The translations under genes were made by a program, and so were the position numbers. Shown in pieces: positions 15,079 through 23,312 of a stretch of DNA of 32,047 nt. Below the pieces are notes generated by a model, which was not told where the DNA came from, did no database searches, and was given only the letters and a program-made list of their open reading frames with translations. Every line of letters begins with the position of its first letter. Position 1 is the stretch's first letter. The DNA lies in IMG/VR virus record IMGVR_UViG_3300032224_000857, positions 1 to 32,047 of that record. One strand, written 5' to 3'. The DNA comes from a virus.

Positions 15079-16299
15079 TTAGGACGCAGCCTTGGCGAGC
15101 CGGCTGACGAACTCAGGGGCATGGTTGGCCACGCCGAACCGGGTGTTCGCCACGTAGAGCACCTGGCGGTTCCGCATCAGGATCTCGCGGCCGGCTTCAA
15201 TTTCGAGGCCGCTGTCCTTGATGCCGATGACCGAGCTCATCGAGAAGTCGCCGTAGAGGGCCAGCGTCGTCGAGGGCAGGCCCTTGACGATGTAGACCGG
15301 AGCACCGAACACGGTGGGCACCACGCGGCCGCCGCCGACCGTTTGGGTCGTCTGCTGGGCCGACCAGATCTTCATCAGGTCAACAAAGCCGGCACGGCTG
15401 ACCACCCACGAGGCCGTTCCCATGATCGTCTCGTCTACCTTGCCGACAACGTCGGCAAGGTTGGCGAGGCTCGTGGCCGCGTTGGCAGCCACGGTGATGG
15501 TGTTTCCAGACGCCACCGCACCGGCAAGGCCGGTGATGGTCGGGCTGGAAGAGTTGCCGCCAAGCCACACGCCGTCGAACTTCTGGGCGTAGGACAGAGC
15601 GAAGCGCTCGGCAACAAGGCCGGCCACGTCGATCGGCGAGTCCTCAAGCAGGCTGCGAGACACTGCCACGCTGGCACGCATCTCGTAGAGGGTCAGATCC
15701 GACACGCTCGTCGACAGATCCTGATCGGTCGTCGCGGTGCCTTCACCGACGAACGATGCAGTTGCGTCGCCCACCTTCGGAAAGCTGATCTTGGCACCGG
15801 CAGGCCGGACCACCGTCGCAAGCTGCAGGCCAACCGACGCGTATTGCAGCCGGTTGACGATTGCACCGTACAGTTCGCCAATGACGTACTCGGCGCCCTT
15901 GGCGTCGTAAGTCGTGCTGGTCTCGCCCATCGCCCGGATTTCGCCGGTGTAGAGCTGCCGGAGGTAGCCGCCCACCAGGGCCGCAGCCTTGGCAGAGCTG
16001 AAGGCCTTGACGCCCGATCGGATGTCCGCACGGTCGCCAGTGACTTCGCCCTTCTCGACCGCGGCCCGGGGCTCGCTGTCGGAGACGTTGGTGAGCTTGG
16101 AGCGAGCCGCCGAGAGCCGGGCCTCGATCGCGTTCTCGCGCTCGACGACCACGTTCAGCTCGTCCGCACGCGTCAGCGCCCTTTCCAGGGCGGCCGCCGC
16201 AGCGCCGTCCTTGTCGTCGTTGGGGTCGACGTTTCGCAGATTCTCGATCTGCGGGAGAAGCGCGGAGATTTCGTCCTGGGCGAGGCGGAGCTTGTTCAT
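15079..16299 (-). CDS. major capsid protein, HK97 fold
   Basis: This 406-aa protein has an N-terminal helical, charged region (about 1-100) that fits the scaffolding-like delta domain of HK97-type capsid proteins; it includes LRLAQDEISALLPQIENLRN and the helix of ADELNVVVERENAIEARL. The shell domain follows, with IVNRLQYASVGLQL, ISFPKVGDATASFVGEG, LTLYEMRASVAVSRSLLEDSP and, near the end, the RQVLYVANTRFGVAN strand. The prohead protease in the head block would remove the delta domain. GAGGATAACC precedes the ATG. Confidence 0.92.
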   Translation of the reverse strand: MNKLRLAQDEISALLPQIENLRNVDPNDDKDGAAAAALERALTRADELNVVVERENAIEARLSAARSKLTNVSDSEPRAAVEKGEVTGDRADIRSGVKAFSSAKAAALVGGYLRQLYTGEIRAMGETSTTYDAKGAEYVIGELYGAIVNRLQYASVGLQLATVVRPAGAKISFPKVGDATASFVGEGTATTDQDLSTSVSDLTLYEMRASVAVSRSLLEDSPIDVAGLVAERFALSYAQKFDGVWLGGNSSSPTITGLAGAVASGNTITVAANAATSLANLADVVGKVDETIMGTASWVVSRAGFVDLMKIWSAQQTTQTVGGGRVVPTVFGAPVYIVKGLPSTTLALYGDFSMSSVIGIKDSGLEIEAGREILMRNRQVLYVANTRFGVANHAPEFVSRLAKAAS

Positions 16300-16383
16300 G
16301 GTTATCCTCGGGAATGTGGGTCGGTGTCGTGAACGACTCGCACACTTTCGCCGGTCTCGGCTGGCCGTCGAAGTTGGCCCGCT

Positions 16384-16656
16384 CTACGGTAGATTTTTTC
16401 TGCACTTTCCGTCTGGGCACGTGCCGCACTTACAGGCCCACCGGGAGCCGTCAGGCCGAACCGTGTAGCCTTTGCCGCCGCATGGGCAGGCGGCCGGCAC
16501 GGCCGGCTTCTCGGGCTCGCGGGCTGGCTCGACTGCCAGAGACGCGTAGGCCACGGTGACGCAACCAGCAGCTCGAGCACGCTCGGCCGCAATGCTCGAC
16601 GGGTCGTGCGAGGCCCACGCCAACAGGTACAGCAGCCAGTGCCACAGAGCGTGCAT
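16384..16656 (-). CDS. small membrane/zinc-knuckle protein (90 aa)
   Basis: The N-terminus (MHALWHWLLYLLAWAS) is hydrophobic and could insert in a membrane. A long Ala-rich helix follows, then a cysteine-rich tail in which C77xC79 and nearby pairs (CPCGGKGY, CKCGTCPDGKC) resemble a DnaJ-type zinc knuckle. The function is unknown. It is the last gene of the membrane-protein cassette before the capsid gene. GAGGTGGTAG precedes the ATG, and its coding sequence starts right after the previous stop codon. Confidence 0.65.
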   Translation of the reverse strand: MHALWHWLLYLLAWASHDPSSIAAERARAAGCVTVAYASLAVEPAREPEKPAVPAACPCGGKGYTVRPDGSRWACKCGTCPDGKCRKNLP

Positions 16657-16935
16657 CTACCACCTCGCATTCGATAGAACGAGATGGCCGTCGGTGCCAA
16701 CGACCGCGTGGGCAAGCTGCACCTCATCGGCATCCGGTGCCGGCTCGGCAAACAGCAGGGCTGTCAGGCCAAAGCGTGCAGCCACGCCGGCGACCTTCGC
16801 CAGGAATCGCAGCACGGGCCTGTCTGGCCGCGGCGGCTCTGGCCTGATCGGAGAGTCTGGAGCGGTGGCCAGCCACCACGTGGTAGCCACGACGATGACG
16901 GCAGCAACGGCCAGTTTCTTTTGGGAGTCAGACAT
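16657..16935 (-). CDS. membrane protein (92 aa) of the pre-capsid cassette
   Basis: A single N-terminal transmembrane segment (KKLAVAAVIVVATTWWLA) is followed by a proline-rich stretch (PIRPEPPRPDRP), a second moderately hydrophobic helix, and a short soluble tail ending HLVLSNARW. This looks like a spanin- or linker-type small membrane protein, but no family is certain. The ATG at 16935 overlaps the previous stop by eight bases; a longer frame reaching 17046 would run through the previous gene. Confidence 0.6.
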   Translation of the reverse strand: MSDSQKKLAVAAVIVVATTWWLATAPDSPIRPEPPRPDRPVLRFLAKVAGVAARFGLTALLFAEPAPDADEVQLAHAVVGTDGHLVLSNARW

Positions 16936-17158
16936 TCGATTCGCTCCAGAGTCGGTGAAGATACAAAACCACAACAGCCCCGATGATCGAGCCAATGAAC
17001 CCGGCCGGGCCTGTGCCGAATGGCAGGCCGCCGGCGACACTGCCAACCACGCCCACGGCGATCGTCGGCAGCCAGCCGGTCGGCAGCTTCGATGGAATTA
17101 GGGCCTGGGCCACGGTGCCCACGATCGCCCCAAAGATTGCCCATAGGATCAGGTTCAT
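16928..17158 (-). CDS. GlsB/YeaQ/YmgE-like membrane protein
   Basis: This 76-aa very hydrophobic protein has three membrane segments: LILWAIFGAIVGTVAQALI, LPTIAVGVVGSVAGGL and GFIGSIIGAVVVLYLHRL. The Gly-rich pattern with GAIVG, VGVVGSVAGG and GFIGSIIGAVV fits the transglycosylase-associated (GlsB/YeaQ) family of small bacterial membrane proteins. In a phage, next to a peptidase gene, it may act as a holin-like protein, but that is inference. The start overlaps the papain-like gene's stop (ATGA). Confidence 0.75.
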   Translation of the reverse strand: MNLILWAIFGAIVGTVAQALIPSKLPTGWLPTIAVGVVGSVAGGLPFGTGPAGFIGSIIGAVVVLYLHRLWSESNV

Positions 17159-18219
17159 TGTGCCAGCCCCCAGTCGGCATTTTCGAGTTTCTTGTATTCA
17201 AACGTCGTGCCCGAGATCGCCCACGAGTCGCCCTGACGCATGGCTGTCTCAATGTTCTCTCGACTCGTCCAGAACGAGCCGTCGGGCTGATCGCTCGGCC
17301 AGCGTGGCCCTGAGACCCACGACACATTCCAAGAGTTTTGGATGAGCGCACCATCGCGGCCGCCGCCGTTCTTCTGGTGCCGGATGCCCCAGACGAGCAT
17401 GGCGTGGCTCCACGACGTGCCGCGTGTCAGGAACCCGTCGGAGTCACGCTGCCGCGGCGTCGGGCCGTAGCCCACCTGCGAGCAGACGGCCACCGGGTAG
17501 CCCGATTCCAGTGCCGACGCCAACTCCTCCCACGTCTGCACCTGCGCGACTGCGTAACACTTGTTCTGGTGGGCCAGTTTGGCGAGCTCAAGCGGCACGC
17601 CCCGTGAGCCCCACTCACGCGAGAGCGGAATTGAGTAGCTCGTAAGATCGACAGCGTCGTATTTCTTTCGGAATAGCACGCCGCCGACATCCGGCGTCTT
17701 GCACTTGCCGGAGATCCAGCGAGCCGCGCCGAATCCGGTGGCGCCGTCGCCGCCAAACTGCGTGGGCTGGCCCATGCCAAACGTGCGGGCTCCGCCGTAG
17801 ATCGGCTCGGTGGCCACTGCCGTCGGCGGCTGGCCCTTGCCAGCGAGCCAATCGGTTGCCAGTGCTGTCTGGCATCCAAGCCCAAAGGCAAAGGAAACGC
17901 ACGTCCCGGCGTTGCCCTGGTTCCAGCACTGCCACGGCTCGCCATAGGTCCGCTGGTGGGCCTTGTTCGTGGCACGGTAGAGAAAAACGTCGAGGCCCTT
18001 GGCCTGGCGGACGGCGTCAGCCCCGGCCTCTTGGAAAGTCGGCCGGTCGAGCTCCTGCAGGAACGTCCGCACGCCCACGGGATCGGGCCGGTAGCCGAAC
18101 GAGTTGTCGACGCGCCGTAGGACGCGGTGCGTGTAGTGCTCGACGACGGCGCCAAGAATGGCCGCGCAGATCACAAACGCCAGCGCCGAGAATGTCCAGA
18201 CGGCCCTGCGGTGGGACAT
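17155..18219 (-). CDS. membrane-anchored papain-like cysteine peptidase
   Basis: This 354-aa protein starts with a basic stretch and one transmembrane segment (about 9-27), giving a type II anchor or signal. The rest holds the papain (C1-like) catalytic set in order: Q101 and C107 in WNQGNAGTCVSFA, H272 in SWSHAMLVWG, and N295 in IQNSWN. The Q-C-H-N spacing fits a real peptidase. It is not the prohead protease, which is a separate gene. Possible roles are cell-wall or envelope protein cleavage at lysis, or modification of the host surface. The ATG overlaps the previous stop (TAATG). Confidence 0.85.
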   Translation of the reverse strand: MSHRRAVWTFSALAFVICAAILGAVVEHYTHRVLRRVDNSFGYRPDPVGVRTFLQELDRPTFQEAGADAVRQAKGLDVFLYRATNKAHQRTYGEPWQCWNQGNAGTCVSFAFGLGCQTALATDWLAGKGQPPTAVATEPIYGGARTFGMGQPTQFGGDGATGFGAARWISGKCKTPDVGGVLFRKKYDAVDLTSYSIPLSREWGSRGVPLELAKLAHQNKCYAVAQVQTWEELASALESGYPVAVCSQVGYGPTPRQRDSDGFLTRGTSWSHAMLVWGIRHQKNGGGRDGALIQNSWNVSWVSGPRWPSDQPDGSFWTSRENIETAMRQGDSWAISGTTFEYKKLENADWGLAQ

Positions 18220-18464
18220 TACTCCGCCTCCTCGCCGATGCGGCGGAGCCGCGGCAGCACTCTCGGCAGCACCGGGCCGGGGCCGTCATGCCGACATTCG
18301 CAGGCCGAAGGGACCTCCTTCCGCAGCTCGCGGATCTCAAGCAGCAGTGAGTACAGCAGCACCGGGCACGCCACGGCGGACGCACCGACGCACAGTACGG
18401 TCGCCATGTGCATGATGTAGAGCGCGTTGTCCATCACTTCCCAGACGACATCGGAGATCTTCAT
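18219..18464 (-). CDS. small membrane protein (81 aa)
   Basis: It starts MKISDVVWEVMDNALYIMHM and has one strong membrane segment (about 15-45, ATVLCVGASAVACPVLLYSLLL), followed by a charged tail with a coiled-coil-like ELRKEV and a C-E-C pair. The topology suits a small holin- or spanin-like protein. GAGGAGG precedes the ATG; the start overlaps the previous stop by four bases (ATGA). Nothing more specific can be said. Confidence 0.65.
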   Translation of the reverse strand: MKISDVVWEVMDNALYIMHMATVLCVGASAVACPVLLYSLLLEIRELRKEVPSACECRHDGPGPVLPRVLPRLRRIGEEAE

Positions 18465-18922
18465 CGCACGGCCTCCTCGGCCGCCTGGGCCAGCTCGCGG
18501 AGGGCGGCGGACCACTTGCCACGGGCCGCCGCGTCGATCGGTCCACCGCTCGTGCCGACAGACTGGTCGAGGAACTTCCCGGCCGCTGCCGAGACATGCG
18601 GCTGATTGCGGGTGAAACTCTCGGGCAGGAACATGCCCTCGCTTGTGGCGATGCGGACGTCCTCGAGCTGTGCCGCGGTGGTGATCCGGGGGGCGGCTGC
18701 GGCGCCGTCCTTGTCGAGGGCCTCGGCTACGCCGCGACACAGGCCAGCAAACGCCGCCGCGTCTTCTGGGGCCGATGGGCCGATAAACTTACCGCGAAGG
18801 TCCAGCCGGCCGGCGGCGGGTGTCGGGCGGTGGGTAGGCCGCGGCCAATACTCCACGCAGGCCGCAAGCACCGCGCCGCCGGCCAATACCGCAACGACGA
18901 TGTATTTCTGTCGGTCGGTCAT
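18461..18922 (-). CDS. N-anchored periplasmic-type protein (153 aa)
   Basis: It has one N-terminal transmembrane segment (KYIVVAVLAGGAVLAACVEYW) and a soluble domain of helices (PEDAAAFAGLCRGVAEALDKD, LRELAQAAEEAVR). The Cys at about 22, after AGGAVLAA, lies at the end of the segment and could suggest a lipoprotein, but the LxxC spacing is not clean. The start is the ATG at 18922, overlapping the previous stop (ATGA); the much longer frame up to 19327 is a shadow of other genes. Confidence 0.65.
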   Translation of the reverse strand: MTDRQKYIVVAVLAGGAVLAACVEYWPRPTHRPTPAAGRLDLRGKFIGPSAPEDAAAFAGLCRGVAEALDKDGAAAAPRITTAAQLEDVRIATSEGMFLPESFTRNQPHVSAAAGKFLDQSVGTSGGPIDAAARGKWSAALRELAQAAEEAVR

Positions 18923-19188
18923 TTCTTCTCGCTCCCGTGCAGCAGGTCGAGCCACAGCGTGTCGACGGCCTTGGATGCTTCCTCGTCCAGCTTCTTGACG
19001 GCCGCCAGTTGGTCGCGGACCTCGAGCAGGCTGTCGATCGCCTCGCGGGCGTCTGGTGCGGCTGGCGTGGCAACAGGCTGCACGCGGAACAAATCCTCGG
19101 CACTTGGCAACGACGGCAGAGACTTTGCTCCACCCTTCGGCCAAAAAAGAAACGCGAGCGCCGCCAGGACGAGTACACCGGTGATCAT
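18919..19188 (-). CDS. small anchored protein with coiled coil (89 aa)
   Basis: An N-terminal membrane segment (ITGVLVLAALAFLFW) is followed by a proline-rich linker and a C-terminal helix with a heptad feel (IDSLLEVRDQLAAVKKLDEEASKAVDTL). This is the layout of an inner-membrane spanin or anchor subunit, but no family is recognised. AAGGAG precedes the ATG at 19188, which overlaps the stop of the preceding gene. Confidence 0.65.
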   Translation of the reverse strand: MITGVLVLAALAFLFWPKGGAKSLPSLPSAEDLFRVQPVATPAAPDAREAIDSLLEVRDQLAAVKKLDEEASKAVDTLWLDLLHGSEKK

Positions 19189-19541
19189 GTGGAACTCCTT
19201 GAGATTCTGAGCAGGGCCTCGACGGCACCAGCGGCAAGCGAAAGAACGAGCAGGCGAGCCGCCGGCCGCAGCAGCATCCACGCCGGCCATGTGGCCACCG
19301 GGACGGCCTTATCGGCAAGTGAGTCAAACAGCACGGCGGCAGCCGTCACGGCCACCTCTCGCTTCTGTGGCCCCGTGAGCGATGCCACAGCGTCCAGGCC
19401 CTCGACGGCCATCCAGAGCATCTGCACGAGAAGCCGGCCAAACTCCTGCCACGACAGCCCGTCTTTGGCCTGCTCGCGCGCAGACGCGAAGAACACGTTG
19501 AGCCGGGCCGACACGGTGGCGATCGACTCTTCTGCGATCAT
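19185..19541 (-). CDS. membrane-associated protein (118 aa) of the pre-capsid cassette
   Basis: The N-terminal half is a helical soluble region (ATVSARLNVFFASAREQA, WQEFGRLLVQMLWMAVEGL), and the C-terminal half has hydrophobic helices (AVPVATWPAWMLLRPAARLLVLSLAAGAVEALL). It may be a holin-like protein with terminal membrane helices. GGAG lies upstream of the ATG at 19541, which overlaps the stop codon of the zinc-ribbon gene (ATGA). The function is not known. Confidence 0.6.
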   Translation of the reverse strand: MIAEESIATVSARLNVFFASAREQAKDGLSWQEFGRLLVQMLWMAVEGLDAVASLTGPQKREVAVTAAAVLFDSLADKAVPVATWPAWMLLRPAARLLVLSLAAGAVEALLRISRSST

Positions 19542-19705
19542 CGCTTGCGGCTCCAGATCTCGGTGGCAGGAACCAATCGTTTCCGGCGGGCGTGGCAGCA
19601 AGTGCACTCCAGACGCTGGACCTGGTCGTCGCCGGCACGGCGCGACGTGATCACGCGGCAGCGGCTACCGCACTTGCGGCAGGATCTACTTGATTCGTGG
19701 AGCAT
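19538..19705 (-). CDS. zinc-ribbon protein (55 aa)
   Basis: This short gene has two cysteine pairs of a zinc ribbon: C9xxC12 and, after a loop, C34 with C36/C37; a His follows at 38. The rest is basic. Such phage zinc ribbons are often accessory DNA- or RNA-binding proteins. Its start (ATG 19705, with AAGG close upstream) overlaps the end of the prohead protease gene by 20 bases, and its stop overlaps the start of the next gene (ATGA). Both overlaps support a real gene. Confidence 0.7.
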   Translation of the reverse strand: MLHESSRSCRKCGSRCRVITSRRAGDDQVQRLECTCCHARRKRLVPATEIWSRKR

Positions 19706-20393
19706 TGACCTTGAGCCTCGCAGAGATCAGGCGGGCAGCCGCTGCCGTCAATGCGTAGGACCAGCGGCGACGCTTGTCGGCCTCGGCGTCGGCCTGCTGC
19801 TCGACGAGCTGCTCGAGCTCGTGGCTGGTCAGGTGCTCGGCACGCCACGCCTCCAGCGAGCGGAGGGCGGCCGACGACTGCGGGTAGGCTGGCCGGGTCA
19901 CGACAGAAACGTCGTACAGGTTGCCAACCTCGCTGATGGTCCGCACGGCCGAGCCGTCGGCCTCCTGCGTCCACGACTCGCCGCCGGGTGCCACCGAGAA
20001 CGCGAAGCTGGCCCCGTAGAGATCACCTCGACGGACGAGCGTCACGATGTCGCGGCCGAGCGTCGTGTCGGGAGGGCTGATTGAGTATGCCAGGCCTCGC
20101 TCGCTGATCGCCAGCTTGAGCGTATCGTTTGTGGTACGGCCGATCGGCTGGCCAACGTGGTCGAACAGGGCCACGACGTCCATTCCGCCGCGAGGGTCGT
20201 TCCGGTGGCGGCCGACGATCTTGTCGAATGCTGTGGGGGCAAAGACCTCTCGGAAATTTCCAAGGTCTTCGCTCTTGGAGTTGAACGGCGGGCTGATGCC
20301 CTTGATTGTCGGCGATGCCGCGGAGCGCTCGTCAAGCTCGATGGGCTCCAAGACCGTCGGGATGTAACGCCGTTCAATTTCTTGTTCAGCCAT
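19686..20393 (-). CDS. prohead protease, HK97 U35 type
   Basis: This 235-aa protein has the HK97 prohead protease pattern: GNFREVFAPTAFDK near 45-58, the catalytic His in ALFDHVGQP (H79), the catalytic Ser in YGASFAFSV (S129), and EVGNLYDVSVVTRPAYPQS near 155-173. It would cleave the capsid delta domain during maturation. The C-terminal helix region (about 175-235) is longer and more basic than the core needs. It follows the portal gene with an 8-base overlap, and is separated from the capsid gene by a cassette of nine genes. Confidence 0.9.
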   Translation of the reverse strand: MAEQEIERRYIPTVLEPIELDERSAASPTIKGISPPFNSKSEDLGNFREVFAPTAFDKIVGRHRNDPRGGMDVVALFDHVGQPIGRTTNDTLKLAISERGLAYSISPPDTTLGRDIVTLVRRGDLYGASFAFSVAPGGESWTQEADGSAVRTISEVGNLYDVSVVTRPAYPQSSAALRSLEAWRAEHLTSHELEQLVEQQADAEADKRRRWSYALTAAAARLISARLKVNAPRIK

Positions 20394-21720
20394 CGGTCGG
20401 CTCCATTTTCTGGATGTCCTGCGGCTCGATCGTGTCTGACGGAAACTGCGACCCGGTTGGTACGGCATCCGGCCCGGTGCCGGTGGCAGACGTGCCCAGC
20501 GGCGCGAAGCCGAGCTGCATGTACGTAGCGTTGGCCGCTTGGTTCTCCAGCAGGTCCAGGTCTTCAAGGTCACGCAGCTCGTTGGGCGAGATCGCGCCGC
20601 AGTTGAAGAGAAACTGGTACAGCGCCACGCGGGCCTGCGTGTCACCACGAAGTAGTGCCCGGCTGTCGAGGCGGCAGTAATGCCGGCCGTCCATCGGGTT
20701 GTCATAGGTTCTCAAAATCGAGCGGTCGATCGCGCCCTCGAAACGCTTCTGCCAGGGCAGCAGGCCAAACACGTGGGCTGTCACGAACTCTTGCTCAACG
20801 TTTGAGTATTTCGCCATCGCGTCGTCGCCCAGCAGAGTGGTCGGGATGCCGTAGACGCGGGCGATGTCTGGCAACATGCTCTTCCGAAGTTCCATGAACT
20901 GGTTCGCTTCGTTGCTGTTGCTGTCGATCGCCTTGAATTGCGTCTTCTTTGGCAGGATCGCGGTCGACCCTCGCTTCTTCGGCCCGCCGTAGATCTCCCG
21001 CCACTGGTCGCGGAACCGGGCCTGAGCCTCGGCCGGGATCTCTTCCTGCGTTTCGATCACGCCGTCGGGGCGGGCTGAGTTGTCCCAGAACGCAGCGGCA
21101 GCGATGTCGAGCTTGCGGGCCAGTGCCACGCTCGTGGCGCAGAGCTCGGCCGGGAGCTGGCCCTCGTAGCTGTTGTCCGAGAGCCAGCGGTAATGCACGA
21201 TCTCGCTCTGCTGAAAATCCTTGTACGTTCCACGCGGCAGCAGGTAACGGTAGATGAGCCCCTCGGCCCCCTTCATGCACGTCATGCGGCTCGGGTGCAG
21301 CGGCTCGACCGACGAGCAGAATCCGTTGTCGCCGGCGACGATCCGCGAGTAGGCCCGGCCGTACAGGGCGAGGTGGTACGACGTCGTCTCCTTGTACTCA
21401 AAATCGGACTGCCACGAGTTTGGCCGCCAAGTCAGCACGTCGTAGCAGGGCAGGTCGTGGCAGTGCGTCTTAGGAAAGCCAGGCCGCCGGCGGATGATCT
21501 CGGTCGGCATGCAAGCCAGCGAGCTGGCGATGAACCGCACGCAGGCGAGAATGCAAGTCACGCGGACGGCGACCTCGGCCGACATTGTGTCGGTCTGGAG
21601 AATCGCACCGATCGGCAGGTGGTCAGCCAGGGCACGCAGTGCGTACTGCTCGAGCTTCTTCTCGGCCCGCGGTGCCCGCGGCTTGGCCGTGGTCTTTTTC
21701 ACAGCTCGATTATTTGCCAT
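20386..21720 (-). CDS. portal protein, HK97 type
   Basis: This 444-aa protein has the features of HK97 family portals: TMSAEVAVRVTCILACVRFIASS near 45-68, PNSWQSDFEYKETTSYHLALYGRAYSRI in the wing region, a stem with RGSTAILPKKTQFKAI, YGIPTTLLGDD, and YSNVEQEFVTAHVFGLLPWQKRFE at the clip. The last 40 residues are less ordered. The start at 21720 overlaps the terminase end by 22 bases and lacks a close Shine-Dalgarno, with GGAGG further upstream. Confidence 0.9.
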   Translation of the reverse strand: MANNRAVKKTTAKPRAPRAEKKLEQYALRALADHLPIGAILQTDTMSAEVAVRVTCILACVRFIASSLACMPTEIIRRRPGFPKTHCHDLPCYDVLTWRPNSWQSDFEYKETTSYHLALYGRAYSRIVAGDNGFCSSVEPLHPSRMTCMKGAEGLIYRYLLPRGTYKDFQQSEIVHYRWLSDNSYEGQLPAELCATSVALARKLDIAAAAFWDNSARPDGVIETQEEIPAEAQARFRDQWREIYGGPKKRGSTAILPKKTQFKAIDSNSNEANQFMELRKSMLPDIARVYGIPTTLLGDDAMAKYSNVEQEFVTAHVFGLLPWQKRFEGAIDRSILRTYDNPMDGRHYCRLDSRALLRGDTQARVALYQFLFNCGAISPNELRDLEDLDLLENQAANATYMQLGFAPLGTSATGTGPDAVPTGSQFPSDTIEPQDIQKMEPTDG

Positions 21721-23312
21721 GAGTCCGCGCTCGCCTCCGGCTCCGCCGTCATCGAGACCGCCAGACCGCAGACGGCCGCGACGATCCCGTCTGTTTTCTC
21801 TTGGCTCCGGCCCTTGTCCGGTTTCATGTTGCCCTGGTGATCCACGTACAGGCAGACGTTCGACGCCATCCACTGCATGACCGGAGACGGGCACCTAAAC
21901 TTCTTCTCGTGGATCATCACCTCGAGCAGTTTGCTAGGCGCCGTCATGCGGCCAACCGACTGCCCGATAGCGTGCACTTCAAGCCCTGATCGTTGAAGTT
22001 GCGTGGCAACGCTGCCCAGGTTCCACGGGTCGGCGCCAACGCCTCGGCATGGATGCTTCTGAGAGTACGCGATGAGATCGGCAGCGACCTGGTCGTGATC
22101 GAGACGCACGCCCGGCGTCGTCCTGATCCAGCCTTCTGCGATCCATTGACGCAGCGGAACTCGCGCCTCCTTCTCACGGTCGGCAACGTTCTCCTCCGGC
22201 ATCCAGAACATGGCCTCGGCGTCGTAGCCGCCCTGGCCGTCGGGGAAGAGCGCCACGGCTGCGGTCAGGTCGAGGTGATCGGCCAGGTCAAGGCCGATGA
22301 AACACGACCGGCCCTCGAGCGGCTGCGGTGGCGGCACGACGCACGGTGCGTAAGCCTCTGGCGTGAACCAACGGTTATCAGGAGTGGTCCAAACATTCAG
22401 GCTGTATCTCAACCAGCGCGATCTCTTGACAGGGTTGGTCAGTGAGTCCTGCCAGTCGGCGCGGAACTCCTCCTCTGGGAAAGTAATGCCCATCGACGGG
22501 TTTGCACGGCGCCAAACTTCTGGATCGTCGAAGTTGTCGGTCGGCTTTGCCGCATAGATCAGGCCGAAGAATGTCGGGTTGGCGGCCGGGTTCTTCATGA
22601 CGAGTTCGGCATCTTGCCACCACTGGTAGCCTGGGCCTTTGCGGTCATCGCCGGCCGTGCTGATCGCTAGGACCAGGCCGTTTGGCGTGGCGCGCGTGGC
22701 GTAGGTCAATGCGCTGACGAGCTCGTCGGTACGGTGGGCGTGGATCTCGTCAATGATCACGCTGCCGTTCAATCCTTCGTTCCGCCACGAGTCGGCCGAC
22801 AGGCAACGGAGAATGTTGCCGTGCTTTCGGTTCCTGATGATCGACTTGGAGTCGACTACCTCGAGCACCTTGGAGAGCGGTGACGACTCGACCGATCGTT
22901 TCAGCATTCGGTAGAGAATCCTGGCCTGTTCACGGTCGACGGCTGCCGGGTAAACGTCGGCGTGTGGCATGTGCGACGTCAGCAGGTATTGGGCGAGCTG
23001 GCTCATCAGGAACGTTTTCGCGTTCTTCTTTGGGACAAACACGGCGCCGCGTCGGTAGCGGAGCCGGCCGTCGGGCCGCTTCCACCCGAACAGCGGCGCG
23101 ATCACGCGGTCGCGGTGCCACGGGATGATGGTGACCGGCTGCGGATCGCCACCGTCCTGGCTGGGAATGCGGCACAGGCTTTCAATGAACTCCGCTGGCT
23201 TGGCCGCAGCCCCGGCGTCCCACGTGTAGCCGGGCACGTACTCTGGCCGATCGGAGCCTGGCTCAACCGCAGAAGGCTTTGAGGGCTGCCTCTTCGGCGT
23301 CTTCTTCGCCAT
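21699..23312 (-). CDS. terL: terminase large subunit
   Basis: This 537-aa protein shows the HK97-like (Terminase_1) layout. The ATPase has a P-loop variant VPKKNAKT at 93-100, Walker B VIIDEIHAH near 185-193, and a coupling motif ISTAGDD. The nuclease half has acidic residues in GLDLADHLDLTAAV, GADPWN and a final DGIVAAVCG. It pumps DNA into the prohead and cuts it. The gene overlaps the small subunit by 50 bases; GGAGG lies before the ATG. Confidence 0.93.
   Translation of the reverse strand: MAKKTPKRQPSKPSAVEPGSDRPEYVPGYTWDAGAAAKPAEFIESLCRIPSQDGGDPQPVTIIPWHRDRVIAPLFGWKRPDGRLRYRRGAVFVPKKNAKTFLMSQLAQYLLTSHMPHADVYPAAVDREQARILYRMLKRSVESSPLSKVLEVVDSKSIIRNRKHGNILRCLSADSWRNEGLNGSVIIDEIHAHRTDELVSALTYATRATPNGLVLAISTAGDDRKGPGYQWWQDAELVMKNPAANPTFFGLIYAAKPTDNFDDPEVWRRANPSMGITFPEEEFRADWQDSLTNPVKRSRWLRYSLNVWTTPDNRWFTPEAYAPCVVPPPQPLEGRSCFIGLDLADHLDLTAAVALFPDGQGGYDAEAMFWMPEENVADREKEARVPLRQWIAEGWIRTTPGVRLDHDQVAADLIAYSQKHPCRGVGADPWNLGSVATQLQRSGLEVHAIGQSVGRMTAPSKLLEVMIHEKKFRCPSPVMQWMASNVCLYVDHQGNMKPDKGRSQEKTDGIVAAVCGLAVSMTAEPEASADSWQIIEL

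Noticed and set aside
15040-16332. 430-aa open frame on the plus strand
   Set aside because: It is the mirror of the capsid gene; low-complexity, His/Arg/Gly-rich, no ribosome site, and runs against a well-supported HK97 capsid frame.
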